The notes beneath the pieces were generated by a model. The model saw only the letters and a list, made by a program, of their open reading frames with translations, was not told the origin of the DNA and did not search any database. A stretch of DNA of 64,000 nucleotides from Pleurotus djamor (lineage: Eukaryota; Basidiomycota; Agaricomycetes; Agaricales; Pleurotaceae). Within the stretch, counting starts at the first letter, position 1, and every line of letters begins with the position of its first letter. Positions 21,962 to 33,924 of the stretch are shown here, one piece after another. Both the position numbers and the translations under genes were made by a program. The stretch is taken from assembly GCA_029747585.1 (NCBI GenBank), contig JAPEVF010000139.1:1-64000 (forward strand). Direction: 5' to 3'.

Positions 21962-23053
21962 ATGTACAAGAGACGTATCGAAAGATTCGAACCCGATGAG
22001 CTACTACCTGCGCCGACGACCAGCAGGCCTCTCCGACCGCGTTCTCGCTCAAGCGTAGGCTCTACCGCTTCTCGCACATCACGCACCCATGACGGTCGCA
22101 CAAACAAAGGAAAGGGGAAAGCGCGCGATGTCAGTGAAGAATCTATTTCGCGAGGTCCTGGCTATTCTTCTGATGGGGCTGACGACGGTCGGTCGTCGAA
22201 ACGGAGAAAGCTCGAACTCGATGAGGCTGACGACACCGACGTGCTGGGTGCGGCTCGGAGTGGCGCGAATTCATCGGGCCACGGTCGGCATAATAGGAAG
22301 GGGAAGGGGAAAGCACGCCAGCTCAGCGCAGAGTCAACGTCTCGCAGATCCGCCAGCGTCGCTTCTGGCCCGAGCAACCAAGTTAATACGGACGATGAAA
22401 CAACCTTCTCTCCATCTAACCCTTCGAGGGATAAAGGGAAAGGGAAAATGCGGGCTGAGGATATTATGGGTTCCATTGCTTCAGAAGATGAGGTCGACGA
22501 GTTGGCCAGGACGGATAGCGACATTGAGCCACCTGCGACGCAGCAATCGACGTTGTCCCAGGCCGGAAGTTCCTCGGCCTCTGTAATCGACTTGTGTTCC
22601 CCAGAGACAAGTCCCGTCGTATCCAGCCCAAGCCTAGCTCGTCTGCTGAATCCGATAGATTCTCCCACTGCGAAGAGGGAATCGATGAAACCCAGGGCCA
22701 AGTCTTCTAGCAAACCAGCGACGCCAACAAAACTAGACAAATCGACACTGTTATCGGCGTATACATGTCCAGTCTGCTTCTCACCTCCCACGAATGCTAC
22801 ACTCACGCCGTGTGGGCATGTCTTATGTGGATCGTGTCTTTTTGCTTCCGTAAAGGCGGGTTTACAGAGGAATGCTGCTTTGACGCTGGGGCCCGGTCAA
22901 CCAATGTATGCGCTTCCCTAACTTCCCTTCGGCCGTCTCATCGACTGAATCGTTGACTCTAGATGCCCAGTCTGTCGAGCTGCCATTCCAGGTTGGGATG
23001 GTAAAGGAGGAGGAGTTATTGGACTCAAAGTCTGCGCGATCGTCAGTGTTTGA
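21962..23053 (+). CDS. RING-finger protein, Slx8/RNF4-like
   Basis: Exons 21962-22905 and 22963-23053 give about 344 aa. The N-terminal 260 residues are charged and disordered with repeated KGKGKAR/KGKGKM boxes and basic RRKLEL-type stretches suited to nuclear import. A VIDLCSP motif preceded by serines matches a SUMO-interaction motif. The C-terminus is a C3HC4 RING: CPVC-x11-CGHVLCGSC, then CPVCRAAIPGW after the intron, ending in GGVIGLKV. A RING at the C-terminus plus an upstream SIM is the layout of SUMO-targeted ubiquitin ligases, so this role in nuclear quality control or DNA repair is inferred. Confidence 0.8.
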
Positions 23054-23521
23054 TGTAACTCATCATGTCTAACCGTTAAATCGCATGCCGTGCAACTCAA
23101 GAAGTAACGACTGTCCTTTTGGACTTGGCTCGTTGTCGAAATCGCCTAAGGAACGCTAAGCAACGGCGCCTCAACGTCAGTTCAAGCGCTCGTATCCATC
23201 CAAAGAACAAAGCATCTCCACAAAGACAAGTGATCCCTCTTATGGACGCTTTCGGCTTCTACAATGACCTTGTAAACTTTCTCGTAATGCTAAACGCCTT
23301 TCTAAACCTCGTCAGTGGTTAGCAACCATACAACATGGAACACCATTTCCGCTTGTACTTTCGAACGACAGTCAGACTGCATATCTACCATTGTCCGCCA
23401 TATCAAGTGTTCATTCTCTTTCTCCCCCATTGTTCGACCTGTACGGTAGGTCTTCAGCGATGCCATCCCCCGTTCGCCCGACGAGCTCATGCTTTTTGAC
23501 TGGTTATCATGCTAGATTTGA
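23054..23521. other. Intergenic
   Basis: No supported gene; short frames only. Contains the promoter of the following F-box gene. Confidence 0.4.
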
Positions 23522-25540
23522 ATGCCGATTACTCCTCGACTCAGCCTGGCTCGTTTTGCGACTCGTGTTCGTCAGACGATTGCAGCTTGGTCCCCCAGGG
23601 GTCGTAGCAGTGCACATGCTGGATATGAAATACTTCCTGAACACACTTTGCCCTCGGAAGACAGCCCGATATATTCCCCTGCCATATGCTCGAAGCCTCC
23701 AGTCGAGCCTTTTCCTGCTCCTGAAAGAGTAGGATCAGTTGAGGCTTCGAATGTCGCCCCGGTGGGCTCCCCGATGAGCCCTCCGTCGCCTATGTCTGAC
23801 ATCGACGACCTAGGTTTAAATCTTATGTCGTTTGAGCCCGAAACCCCTGCAGACCCCGTAGATCAGGATCATCCCCCTCCCATTGTTCGTGCCGAGCCAG
23901 CTCAACCAAGTGAACACCTAATCCCGCCCTCAAATGTGCTAGGCATCTTGGCAAACCCGGACGAGCCGCCAACCCAGCCAGTGCCCACTCCTCCGTCACC
24001 TGGTGTCAACACGGTCATCGACTCGTCAGATCTTGGCCTTCGTTCATTTTCTCGGTCACCCTCACGAAAGGCACCCCCAGAAGTACCTCCAGAAGCACCT
24101 GAACCCCCTCCGGTGGTTGAAGACCAGCCGCGATGGGTTCATTTCAGACTGCCAATTCCCTTCCCTGAGGACGAATGTACCTGTGGTGCTCATCATTCAC
24201 CTCCTTATGTCTACTATCCGGAGGTCCCGCCTTCCTCCAACAGGATCAATGTCTTGCCAGACGAATTGTTGTACATGACTTTCATGGCCTGTGTTCCACC
24301 GCCCTCAACTCCACTGGACTATTTCTCTGTGCAAGCATCAAGGCTTCAAATCGCTCATGTTGTAGGCCAAGTCTGTAGAAGATGGCGAGAGGTAGTTTGC
24401 TCAGCTCCGGGGTTTTGGTGCTACGCGTCACTCCCGCAAAGGTTGAACGAAGCTTCCATGCTGCGAATGCAAACCTACCTTGCCCGCGTCCGAGACCCAC
24501 ATCCTCTGGTTGTCGAGTTCGCCCGTTCCAACGCCATCGCTGGGGAACACGCTAAACTACTCTTCGATCAAAGTCGTCGCTGGAGCGCTCTCCGATTGCT
24601 ACCATTCGTCGAACCAGGGCCTTTCTTCCAGTTCCTCGGTGGTTGTCCAGGGCTTCCCAATCTTCGCAGGCTAGAACTCAAGCAACGAAGTTGGCAAGCT
24701 ATGCCTCAGGCTCCTTGGGGTCAACTTACTCATCTATCCTTAGAGTGCCCCATGAACGGAGACTCTGCGCTCGAGTTACTGGACCAATGCCCTCGGTTGC
24801 TTTATCTGCACTTGAGTTGGATTACCGGCGCGCCGCTGGCCCCTCCCCCAGAATCGGACGATGACACCGTTATTCCGATCGCACACGTCGTCAAACTCCC
24901 CCGTCTCAGGACACTGTCCCTCTCATTGGATAGTACCCCAGCTGAATTTTATGAGCGGCTGCAATTCCCCATGCTGCATACTTTGACTCTTTCAACGCCT
25001 ACCTCCTTCAGTCCTCCCCTCGATCCTGCTTTAATGGACAATTTCATCATACGTTCCGAATGCACGCTTCGCTCTTTTACTCTTGCTGATAGTTCTATGG
25101 ACTCAAACGCCGTCATCCCTTGGGTCTATCTCCTCAGCCTCCAGTCCATAAATCACCTCAGAATCCAGGGCACGACGACGCCGGATTACCTCTTTGACGT
25201 ACTCCTCGTTACCGACGACTGGGATGCCATCATACTGTTGCCGATGCTGGAAGACCTCGAAATCGACCATTTCCGTAGCGGTTGGAAAATGGCCGCGATG
25301 GCGCGGTCTCGGATGCGAACGGGGGTGTTCCGACCGACGGGGACGATTGAGATGAATGAATTGAAGTGGTTGGGGTTGAAGATTGGGGAGTACCTGCGCA
25401 AGCAGTTGCAGCCCGAATTCCTCAAGCTCAAAAAAGCCGGGATGAACATAAAAATCGAGGACCGACCTCATCAGAGTTTAGATGATACATTCCTTGAACC
25501 GCTTGATATGGACGCTTTTTCGGACGATCCTTTATGGTAA
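23522..25540 (+). CDS. F-box protein H
   Basis: A single exon of 672 aa. The first 230 residues are Pro-rich (PPEVPPEAPEPPPVVE). The F-box-like module is at about 240-305: INVLPDELLYMTFMAC, then IAHVVGQVCRRWREVVCSAPGFW. Leucine-rich strands follow (LRRLELKQRSW, LTHLSLEC, LRTLSLSLDS, LHTLTLSTP). The C-terminus is acidic (DAFSDDPLW). Likely SCF substrate receptor; target unknown. Larger and only distantly similar to F-box proteins E and F. Confidence 0.85.
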   Translation: MPITPRLSLARFATRVRQTIAAWSPRGRSSAHAGYEILPEHTLPSEDSPIYSPAICSKPPVEPFPAPERVGSVEASNVAPVGSPMSPPSPMSDIDDLGLNLMSFEPETPADPVDQDHPPPIVRAEPAQPSEHLIPPSNVLGILANPDEPPTQPVPTPPSPGVNTVIDSSDLGLRSFSRSPSRKAPPEVPPEAPEPPPVVEDQPRWVHFRLPIPFPEDECTCGAHHSPPYVYYPEVPPSSNRINVLPDELLYMTFMACVPPPSTPLDYFSVQASRLQIAHVVGQVCRRWREVVCSAPGFWCYASLPQRLNEASMLRMQTYLARVRDPHPLVVEFARSNAIAGEHAKLLFDQSRRWSALRLLPFVEPGPFFQFLGGCPGLPNLRRLELKQRSWQAMPQAPWGQLTHLSLECPMNGDSALELLDQCPRLLYLHLSWITGAPLAPPPESDDDTVIPIAHVVKLPRLRTLSLSLDSTPAEFYERLQFPMLHTLTLSTPTSFSPPLDPALMDNFIIRSECTLRSFTLADSSMDSNAVIPWVYLLSLQSINHLRIQGTTTPDYLFDVLLVTDDWDAIILLPMLEDLEIDHFRSGWKMAAMARSRMRTGVFRPTGTIEMNELKWLGLKIGEYLRKQLQPEFLKLKKAGMNIKIEDRPHQSLDDTFLEPLDMDAFSDDPLW

Positions 25541-26353
25541 ACGGACATTACTTTCTCTGCATAGCGAACACTACACGGACAACGACTTGACAATTGTACC
25601 TAAATACATCGCACATTTTCGGACGCTACCCTCGAACACCATTCCTCTGCCCTAGCATTGCTTGTTCGCCTTGATCCTTGAAACGTTGATCTCGATCTCC
25701 TCGGCGGTGACTGCCTCAAGAATGATCAACAATGGTCCTCTCCCGAAGTCGCTGGAAAACATTGGGAGGGATACCCTTGGTGAACTTGTCGACAAACGTA
25801 GTCCTTCTGGGGGCCAGACCATTCTCGCGCCTTGGAGGTGGAGTAATTCGTAGACCCCTCGGACTGGTACCGTCGAAAAGATCTCGCGCGTCGTAAACCC
25901 TTTTCAATGGTATGAACCTATCGTATAGGGCGATGATGGCCTTTTGGAATGACCAGACCTGGGAGTTGCGGCGACCAAGGCGGGTAGCATGTATGAGCTA
26001 TGCGTCAAAATATCGTCGTTACAGGGTCATAAAAGGTAATAGATACAAGAGAAATCGAATCAGAAAATAGCACAAGTGAGTGATTGTTTGCGATATTTGA
26101 AGAAGATCAATACAAAATTGCTGAAATGAGTGTGGTATGCTGCCACGACAAGCATGGCGTCGGTTCAATGGAGTAAAGGAATCAATATACAAACAGGTGG
26201 AGAAAGGCTTGAAAGTCGAGGGATAAAGGAAGACGGACAAAAGGTATAATATTTTGTCCAAAGGACCGTCCGAGGTATAAGAAAGTCGATACAAACCAAA
26301 ATGTTTCGAGCCTGGCGCTCTTCCGCACGGTGTTCGATTCAAGACGTTTTGAA
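25541..26353. other. Intergenic, holds a gag-like relic
   Basis: Between two convergent genes. Holds the fragment at 25716-25995. The rest (a 107-codon minus frame of low-complexity composition at 26019-26342) is taken as 3' flank of the minus-strand gene. Confidence 0.4.
25716..25995 (-). pseudogene. Retrotransposon gag-like relic
   Basis: The minus frame reads RRNSQVWSFQKAIIALYDRF, then VYDARDLFDGTSP, and FTKGIPPNVFQRLRERT to a stop. This resembles a stretch found in gag polyproteins of fungal LTR elements (the QVWSFQKAVVALYDRF type). Only about 90 codons remain, with no protease, polymerase or LTR nearby. The match is from memory of the family and needs a search. Confidence 0.4.
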
Positions 26354-27751
26354 TCAGTGGTTATGACTGAGCGATCTCAGGAGTCGCCTGAGTTTCTGCA
26401 TGCGACCGATACCAGTCAAGAACTTCCTCCACCACTGAGGCTTGCCTGCTTCATCATACAGGGACAACGAGCTAGTCGTTGAGTCCTCGGAACGCACCGA
26501 ATGCCTGTACCCTTGTTCAATATGGGAGGGTGGCCGAGAGGCAGGTGGCGTAGGCGGCGCAGTAGAGTAAATCGAAGGTGACGCCCTCCCAGACGCATAC
26601 TCTGGAAATGGAAACCTTTCAACCCCCGGTCCAACGCTCAAACTAAGATCAAGCACGGTTTCCGAGCCCAAGTCCACCTTGATGGCATGCCCTTCCTCTG
26701 ATTGCCGGGCAGTTTGAGTCTCCGGTGTGTCATTGGAGTCTTCAGAGTCATCGATTTCGGGGTCTTCTCCCCCTGCCGAAGAATTGACCGGTTCGACATG
26801 AGGCGGAGGGAATTCGAGAAGGTCAGGTGCCTTAGCCGCAGACTCTTTGGCGGTGGTTTCAAGTAAACCTTGCATGAATTCCGACCACTCCTTGGGTGAT
26901 GCTTGGAGGCGATCCGTTAATCCGAGATGATCAGCTACGGGTCCCTCAGGCTCTCCCATAGTAATTTGTAGCGGACTCCGTAATGACTGGGAGACGTAGT
27001 TCCAGTCAGGTGAAATCGAGCGAGCAGTTGATTGAACGGCAGAGTCAAGCGACGATGAACGGACGGTAGTAGAGCAGAGCACACCGTCCTCCCCGACATC
27101 AGATGTCAAGGAACCTCCCCACTGGCTTCTTCTAGTGCGGTCGATGGGTGTGCCTCTACCGACATACTTGACAAGTGGCCACGATCCCCGGAGCATGGTG
27201 GCGCTCTTTACAGGAGATAGTTGTGGAGAAGGGAGGTCTCTGGAGCGTCGTTCCCGTGGAGGTGTGGACATCCTAGGGGGCGACTCAGGGCTTGCGACAG
27301 AGGACGGCGAACCTGCACGCGGCTCTGAGGATATTGAAGGGGTTGGAGAGGACGCGGGTGATAAGGATAAGTCCCCTGCAAAATCAGAGAATTCGAAGAA
27401 GGGAATGTCGATGGGGTCGTTGGCCTCCACGACGTCTGACTGGGATGGTGCGTCGAACGATTCGACCACGGATAACCGTTTAAACGGCTGTACATCGATG
27501 CCGGAGTCTTGGTCGCCGGGGCCGTACCCCAGTAAGTGCCCGTTCACTGTCACGGTGTCATAGTTGTCTAAAGGTAAGGCAGCCGCCTCGTCTTGTGCAG
27601 CAGCAATAGCGGTTTGAATTTCGACGGAATTGTAGGGACGGGGTCTGTATGGGTGCGCGGCGTTCAGTCGGCAACAAGACGGTCTCAACATAAGTAACCG
27701 AATATCGAGACGAGGTGCCGCATGAACTTACGTGACATCCGCCATGCTCAT
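26354..27751 (-). CDS. Disordered protein of unknown function
   Basis: Exon 1 is just 20 nt (27751-27732, ATGAGCATGGCGGATGTCAC). An 87-bp intron ending in CATACAG precedes exon 2 (27644-26354); about 436 aa in all. The splice gives MSMADVTPRPYNSVEIQTAI. The protein is rich in Ser, Pro and Glu, with acidic clusters (EDPEIDDSEDSNDTPET) and a short basic tail (WWRKFLTGIGRMQKLRRLLRS) that could form an amphipathic helix. No domain recognised. Confidence 0.75.
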
Positions 27752-29863
27752 AATCGTTGGTCGGGTCTTTGAATCTGTGTCGGGAGAAAAACAAAGAAAA
27801 TAGTCAATGGAGAAGAGAGGGAGGAGAAGGGTGGGAGAGGCCCTTGGTTTGGGGGCTTTCTCAAGGGCGGGTCAGAGAATATTGTTGGGGTTCAAAGCTA
27901 GAATTATTGAAGGATTCACACCTTCAACTCGCCGTTCGCTCCACGGAGATTCGGGCTGGTGGGTTACGTCCTCCGTAAGAACGTATCAGAATAAGAAGCG
28001 AGTTTTATGAAGGCGGAAGAAGTCATCGAAATCGGTGTACGAGACCTCGTGTGTTCCGGTGAATGGTGTTAACGGCCTGAGTCCCAAGACAGACAGCATC
28101 GTGTACCGTCGTAAGAGAGCCCTAAGCATTCCACGGAGGCGTTTCAGATAGTGTCTATACCCACAGCTCTTTTGCATGCGTTGAATATAGACTCATGGAG
28201 AACTGTGAGAGCAGGACGGCGTGCGATACAAATAAGCTTGCATTGTGCAAAAAGAAGGGCTACGGGAGTGCATCGTGGCTAGTCAGTTATGTAAAAGAGC
28301 CATAGAAACACGCCCACCATCAAAGTTTCGCCTTTAAACTATGGCCTACGACACTTTGCTGGCCGAATGCGTTCCAGAAGCGTTTTCTGTCGTGCGCGGT
28401 GCTTTGAGCGTGGCATTAATGGCGATTCCTAGTACAAGTCATTATATCTGGATGGTTTATCGCTTCACGCTTTAGAATTGACAGCGAGTGCCAGTAAGTA
28501 GAAGGGCTTGAGAAAGGCGAACAGACAAATGCCAATGGGCGCCAATTGAGAAAGATGGATGTGGAATTAGCGCTGAAATGGAAGTTGTTCAACGTCACTT
28601 CTAACTTCCAAAGTTCTGTAATCTGTTCAAGCTCCCCTCGGACTCATCTTGTCTCGGTCTAGCCTATCAGTGCTACTTTCTCGTAGTACTGGGAAGTTCT
28701 TCGTGAAGAAGCCGGGCGCGCTCGTATGACTCTGGCCTAGCAGTATGTCTTACTGATTCGGCCCATTGCGGAAACGATGGCGCGAAGGGTTGGCTTCCTG
28801 GAACTATTTGAGTATCATGTGGTACTAACTTCCTCTGATAGAACTGGAGGACACACAGGGCGACGTACTTGCATAGCGCTGCTCTCTCATATCCCCGGAG
28901 ACAAGCCTTTGCTTGCATGCTGACTCCGGTGCTTCCTCGAGCGACGTCAAGGACTTGTATACGACGCAGCCCTCTCATTGGGGATACCACTTCGCAGTGT
29001 CATGGATCATCCAGATGTGTGCTATCCTCATCTTCATCGCGCCCTTTGACCGAACTTCACACTCAGGTACGAGGTGTACTAGTTGATACGTGCAATGACA
29101 AGTCGTCGTCGCTTCCGCGGTTATCTCAACCCGAGGATTCTTGTCGATATCTTCAGGCTGTGCCTGGCCTCGTGCTGTCTTCAACGGGAGGCTGCTATTA
29201 ATACCCATCGCGTATGTCTGCTTTGTCCGATTTCAGACGCTGCATGGATGTCAGGCACTACATGTCTGACACGGCTTTAGTACCGTGATCCTTTGGTGCT
29301 TCCTCTTACCGCGCGTGTTGTACCGATGTGCCTTCAACAACAGTGATTGGACAATATAGAAAGGCGGGGACTGAGAATGATCAAGTGAATTGGGCGACTT
29401 TCAACATGATGGTCGTGTAATACCCCGGGTTGACTAGGCATGCATGGCCGACTTTGTCCTCTCTAGACACACCTCGCTGTGCATGACATCTGTCCAGATT
29501 ATCCCGAGCCTCTCTAGGACCGTCGAACATCTACCTTCCGATGTGTCTGATCAACAATTTGGTGCAGAGCACTGAAGTCACTCTGTTTAATAATCTCGGC
29601 TCCAGATGTTGTAGGGGAGCGCGAGTACGAGGGCACGGGGAGGGAGGGCACGGGGAACAACCGAGCGGAGAAAGGAGCGGAGTCAAATATTTCGAGCAAA
29701 AAGTGTTGTAGAGGAACATTTCAAACTCCGATGGTTTGAGCGATAACAGGGTCTGGGGACGAGACTATCTGTTTAACATCCACAATCACTATCCTCTTCT
29801 TCGCTATAAATCAAAGGTAAATTGGTTTCTCCAGTCTTTAACACCTACCTCTCATTTTGAATT
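27752..29863. other. 2.1 kb without a supported gene
   Basis: Short frames on both strands near 28670-29280. One plus frame (GYLNPRILVDIFRLCL) faintly recalls an F-box start but is not followed by the rest of the motif. Right end is the promoter of secreted gene 1. Confidence 0.4.
29805..29810 (+). promoter_or_regulatory. TATA box of secreted gene 1
   Basis: TATAAA 54 bp upstream of the ATG at 29864. Confidence 0.6.
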
Positions 29864-30782
29864 ATGTTTCACTCAATCTTCACCAGTCTCGTCATTAGCT
29901 CCATTATCAGTCTCCCCGTTCTAGGAGCATCAGTTGCAGGACGTGAGTACTCTATTGAGCTCGCGGTCTTGGACGCACTAACCTTTCCCCTTCTAGTGCC
30001 CCGCGCTCCTGCTAATGTGCAGTCCATCCGCGTTGGAGATCATATCATACAGACAGTCACTCGACCTGTATCTGCCGACCGCCTCGTGTCAAGCAGTCGA
30101 GGAACCTCACCTGCAGTCGCTCGTGAGACTACCCTCACCAAGCGCGTGACGAACAACTGCTGCACCTTCGGATGTGAGGTCACCTTCCCCTTTCAATACG
30201 TCCTCTTACCTTTCCTGTCAGGCCCTACGATCACCTGTACTAACGGCTTGAGTACTTCGCCTGACGCGCCTCTGGATGCCGACTGTGTCGCACTTTCCAC
30301 GGCCCTGCGACAACTTGCTCAAAGCGAGGTAACGAACACATTCCCTTGCACTGTCCCCAATGCGAGTTGTACGTCTTTGATCTCCTTTTTGGATTGGTTT
30401 CCCGTTTATGACTCTACTTGTATAGGCCCGAACTTCACTGTTCCTCCAGGGTTCGAACAGGCGTACTTTCTTGGGACATGTCTAGTCGGATTCATCAACT
30501 TAAATTCCGCTGGTGGTCCGTCCGAATCATATTGTCATTACCTCATGGTGAGCTCCCCCTACAATTCAATCAGGCTGCTGGTCGTCTAAAGTCGTTGAAA
30601 AGGCCGGGGTAACGCCGACTCTTTTTGGTACCTGTGTCAACACGCAACTGAAGACCGGAGGCTTCTGCTTACAATCCAACCCCGGATTCGCTTATGCTCT
30701 TGAGTGAGTGACCGTGAACTGAAACCACTAACGTCCGAGTTTAACCATTTTTGGTACCAGAGTTCGTCACGTCGATGTTTAA
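29864..30782 (+). CDS. Secreted Cys-rich pro-protein 1 (tandem family)
   Basis: Six exons: 29864-29942, 29997-30173, 30222-30368, 30426-30547, 30603-30703, 30761-30782; about 215 aa. Residues 1-21 form a signal peptide (MFHSIFTSLVISSIISLPVLG). A pro-region of about 55 residues contains VQSIRVGDHI. TTLTKR is a dibasic Kex2-type site. The mature part begins VTNNCCTFGC and has 11 cysteines; ten are shared by all four copies. Conserved blocks are SPDAPLDADC, TVPPGFEQAYFLGTCLVGFINLN, SYCHYL and the tail VRHVDV. Introns 2 and 3 each split a cysteine codon. I know of no named family with this pattern; a secreted effector, defence or wall protein are all possible. Confidence 0.85.
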
Positions 30783-32994
30783 ACCGGGCTAGTTATGGGC
30801 TAGTGACACATTGCCTACGTAACTCAGCTCCTTGAGAGTTCCGAAACGCCAATTTCATTTTTGAACCCGTATCTCGAGATGAAACCGATGTCCATGTCAA
30901 AGGATAAACTTAGTACCAGCGGGTCGAGTGTTATATAGGTATGTGGGTGCCTCAGGGTTGAACCAAGAAGTAAATTAAGTGGCTGACCTAAAGTTCGTGA
31001 TCTGCGGTGGGAATTCTGGCGCCCGTAAATGGCCTGGTACTGGTACACTGCGACTCGTGTGGTTCCATGAATGATGTTAACGTTAACATCACCTGCTTGC
31101 TCTGTCGATCTCTTACCCAGTCCGCTCTGGGTGCGCCAATGCGTACCTGTCCTTATGGTGTTCTTCCAGATGTTCCGCACCGCGGATATATCTATCCTTG
31201 GCGTGGAGGTACCATCAAGGCCGCCTTCTGCACAGTGGATAGGCACGCCTACGGGGAACTGACGGACAAGCCGAGCATAACATAACGCGACAAGACCAGG
31301 CCACTACGGTAAAACGATACATCAAATAGTGTACTTACCATAGATAGAGGATACATCATTCATTGTAGTCCACAGTGAACGTTGAGTGATGTATCCCTCG
31401 CGAGGCAGGTGATATATCCACAGTACCACCATGCTTCGCAAACTCAGCTTGACAGGTGCCGCATTGCAGTGGCTGCCTTCGATGCTTCGAAAGGTGCAGT
31501 GTAGTAGGGATCCAGATTGATGATCCCGATGGAAGGACAGTTCCTTCAAAGAACCAAATGATCTACTGCGAAACAGTCAGACATAGGAAAACAAATCATA
31601 CGAAATGATACACTATTTCAATGGTCCTCCCTCGCTTCCGTGGGTGCTATATGAGTGACTTGAGGGGCCGGGAACCTCAGCGGGAGGAATAAGTGACCTC
31701 GGGCTTTGAATTTTGACCCCTGGGAGCTCCTGGGGATAACATCCTTTTATTTTTCAGAATAAAAGCGACAGGCCGACGGTTAATAGCTTGGTATCATTAG
31801 TTAAGGGTAATACGGGATGATCCATCTCGAAATCGAGACATTTGGAAGCAAGGAACATACCTTTATAATTCGCCCCGTATTTGAGCCCCTATTCATTCAG
31901 ATATGTTTTTTTTTTGGTTTCGCGCTCGCCTCCACTCAACCGGGGGATGTATCAATCCAAAAGATGTTTTAAATGTCCAAGTTTCCATCTCAAATGTCTT
32001 CTGTGAGCTGCCCAATGTATCAAGTCTTGTTACCAACTCCAAGCGACAGGTATGTGAGTTACGCACTAAAGTTCTCAAAGCGTCCTTTCTGACCTTTAAT
32101 CCCTTCGTCTGACCTTTATTCATTCCCGCGGAACCAGGCCGTTCCGCAGCCTCAAAACTACTTTTTCACTCTACTTGTACTTGTACTCGAAGATTCCGAT
32201 ACTCGGTTTCCGCTCGGAGGCCCTGGTGGTTGATTCCGAGAGCTGAATATGTTTGATTCCGTCGGGCGCTTCACGGCGCTTCGTGGCTGATGGGCGTGTA
32301 GTCACGATATCATTGGTCACCAATTGGTCACTCAACTTGATCCAACTCCACTGGCAGCCAATATAAAACATCTCAGCACATTTAAGAGTATGCCATCTGT
32401 TATACACCGTCAATAGAGAATCTGAGGATTGAACTGCGAGAAGCCAACCAGCGCCTGCGATTTCAAAAACTCGGGATGACAGGAAGGGATGAACGTTCAC
32501 GTTCAACGTTAAATGTCGAGGTCGAGCGACACTGGGAAATGGCCAGCGGCGTGGAGGGAGATTCACGTCTAGTGCGTATCAACTTTTTCTTGTTTTTCTA
32601 TTTTAGGATTCCTAAATTAAGAAGGGAAGCAACGACGCTGCTGCGACCGTGATCAAAACAAACAACGAAACGAAGGCAAGATTGGCTCAAGGCGATTCAT
32701 GATCAGGAATGGATTTTGAGCATCCATTTTGAAAGAAGGGAATGCATGAGGAACCACGAGTGCCGAACAGCTGCCAGAGGTTTTCTATTCAAGTTCATTA
32801 GGTAACACGTTACAATGGGTTGATGTATCCTCATACTGTGGTAAGTACAGTATTTGATGTATCCGATCACCAGGGTCTGGTGACAAGACTTTCCTAACTG
32901 AATTGCGAATGAAGGGGATTTAAAGTCAAGAACACATCGAGGGTCGAGCTGCAAGATCCCACTGATATTGAGTCTTCCCAGATTTTACACACTC
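30783..32994. other. Spacer between secreted genes 1 and 2
   Basis: 2.2 kb with no supported gene. The words gatgtatc/gatacatc recur several times (about 31315-31390 and 32820-32870), also near 37590, so a decayed repeat is possible. A TTTAAAG at 32919-32925 is a weak TATA candidate for gene 2. Confidence 0.4.
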
Positions 32995-33924
32995 ATGTTC
33001 GTTTCAGCTTCTATCAAGTCCCTCGTCATCATCGCGCTTTCAGCGACTCAAGTACTCGCCATCGCCACTGGTGGTAAGCCATGTCCAGCCAGCCGCGGTA
33101 TCATTTCCCACTGACGTTCTTCCTCCTACCCAGTTAGCGAGGAAAGCATTCGCGTTGGGGAGCATGTTATCACTGTCACCACATCTCCGATTTCCGCTTC
33201 CCGAGCGAGTTCGTTCAATAAAGGTGTCTCTCGAGCTGCCACGTCGCTCATCAAACGAGTTACGAACAATGCTTGCGAATTCGGGTGTCAGTACTCCTTT
33301 CACTTAATCGCTTAGCCACCTTCGCATCAACTCATCAGTCACTCATCTCCACAGGCAGTCTCACCTGTGTCAATGGTTTGAGCACGTCTCCAGATCCTCC
33401 CTTGTCAGCCGATTGTACTGCTCTCAGGACAGCGGTGCAACAACTAGCGGCGAGCGAAGTGAAGCCTACCAACCCATTCCCCTGCGCGTTCCCGAGCCAG
33501 CCAACATGTACGCCCATCTTTCCTTTTTCTGCTATGTACCATCACCCTCGCTTGATGCTAACCGAGCAGATCACTAGGTCCTAGCTTCACAGTACAACCT
33601 CAGTTCGAGCGAGCTTACTCGCTTGGTACCTGTTTGGTTGGATTTATAAATTTGAACTCACTTGGTGGAGATTCGCTTTCCTATTGCAACTACTTGATAG
33701 TGAGCTTCAATTCAACTTCGACTCACTTAGAAAATTCATCAAATTTACTAGGCCGGCAGTATGAACAGTCTCTATAACGGCTGTATTGGAAATCAGATGA
33801 CGACAGGCGCCCTTTGCCTACAAACACTTCAGACCAATATGTTCTACGCAATAGAGTAAGTCGGAAGCATCGCTGACTAATTCTTCTATGCTCACTCCCT
33901 ATGAATAGACTCCGTCATGTCTGA
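32995..33924 (+). CDS. Secreted Cys-rich pro-protein 2
   Basis: Exons 32995-33073, 33134-33286, 33355-33507, 33578-33699, 33752-33855, 33909-33924; about 208 aa. Signal peptide SIKSLVIIALSATQVLA; pro-region with ESIRVGEHVITV; SLIKR dibasic site; then VTNNACEFGC and ten cysteines. The conserved block PQFERAYSLGTCLVGFINLN is present, as is NGCIGNQMTTGALC, and the protein ends ELRHV. It lacks one cysteine of the NCC pair of copies 1 and 4. Same intron places and phases as its neighbours. Confidence 0.85.

Noticed and set aside
22162..22806. 214-codon minus-strand frame opposite the RING gene
   Set aside because: Its composition mirrors the Ser/Lys-rich sense strand; the sense gene has a RING and proper intron.
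28673..29280. Possible F-box or other gene in the 27.8-29.8 kb gap
   Set aside because: Only a few residues recall an F-box; no continuing motif, start or introns could be supported.
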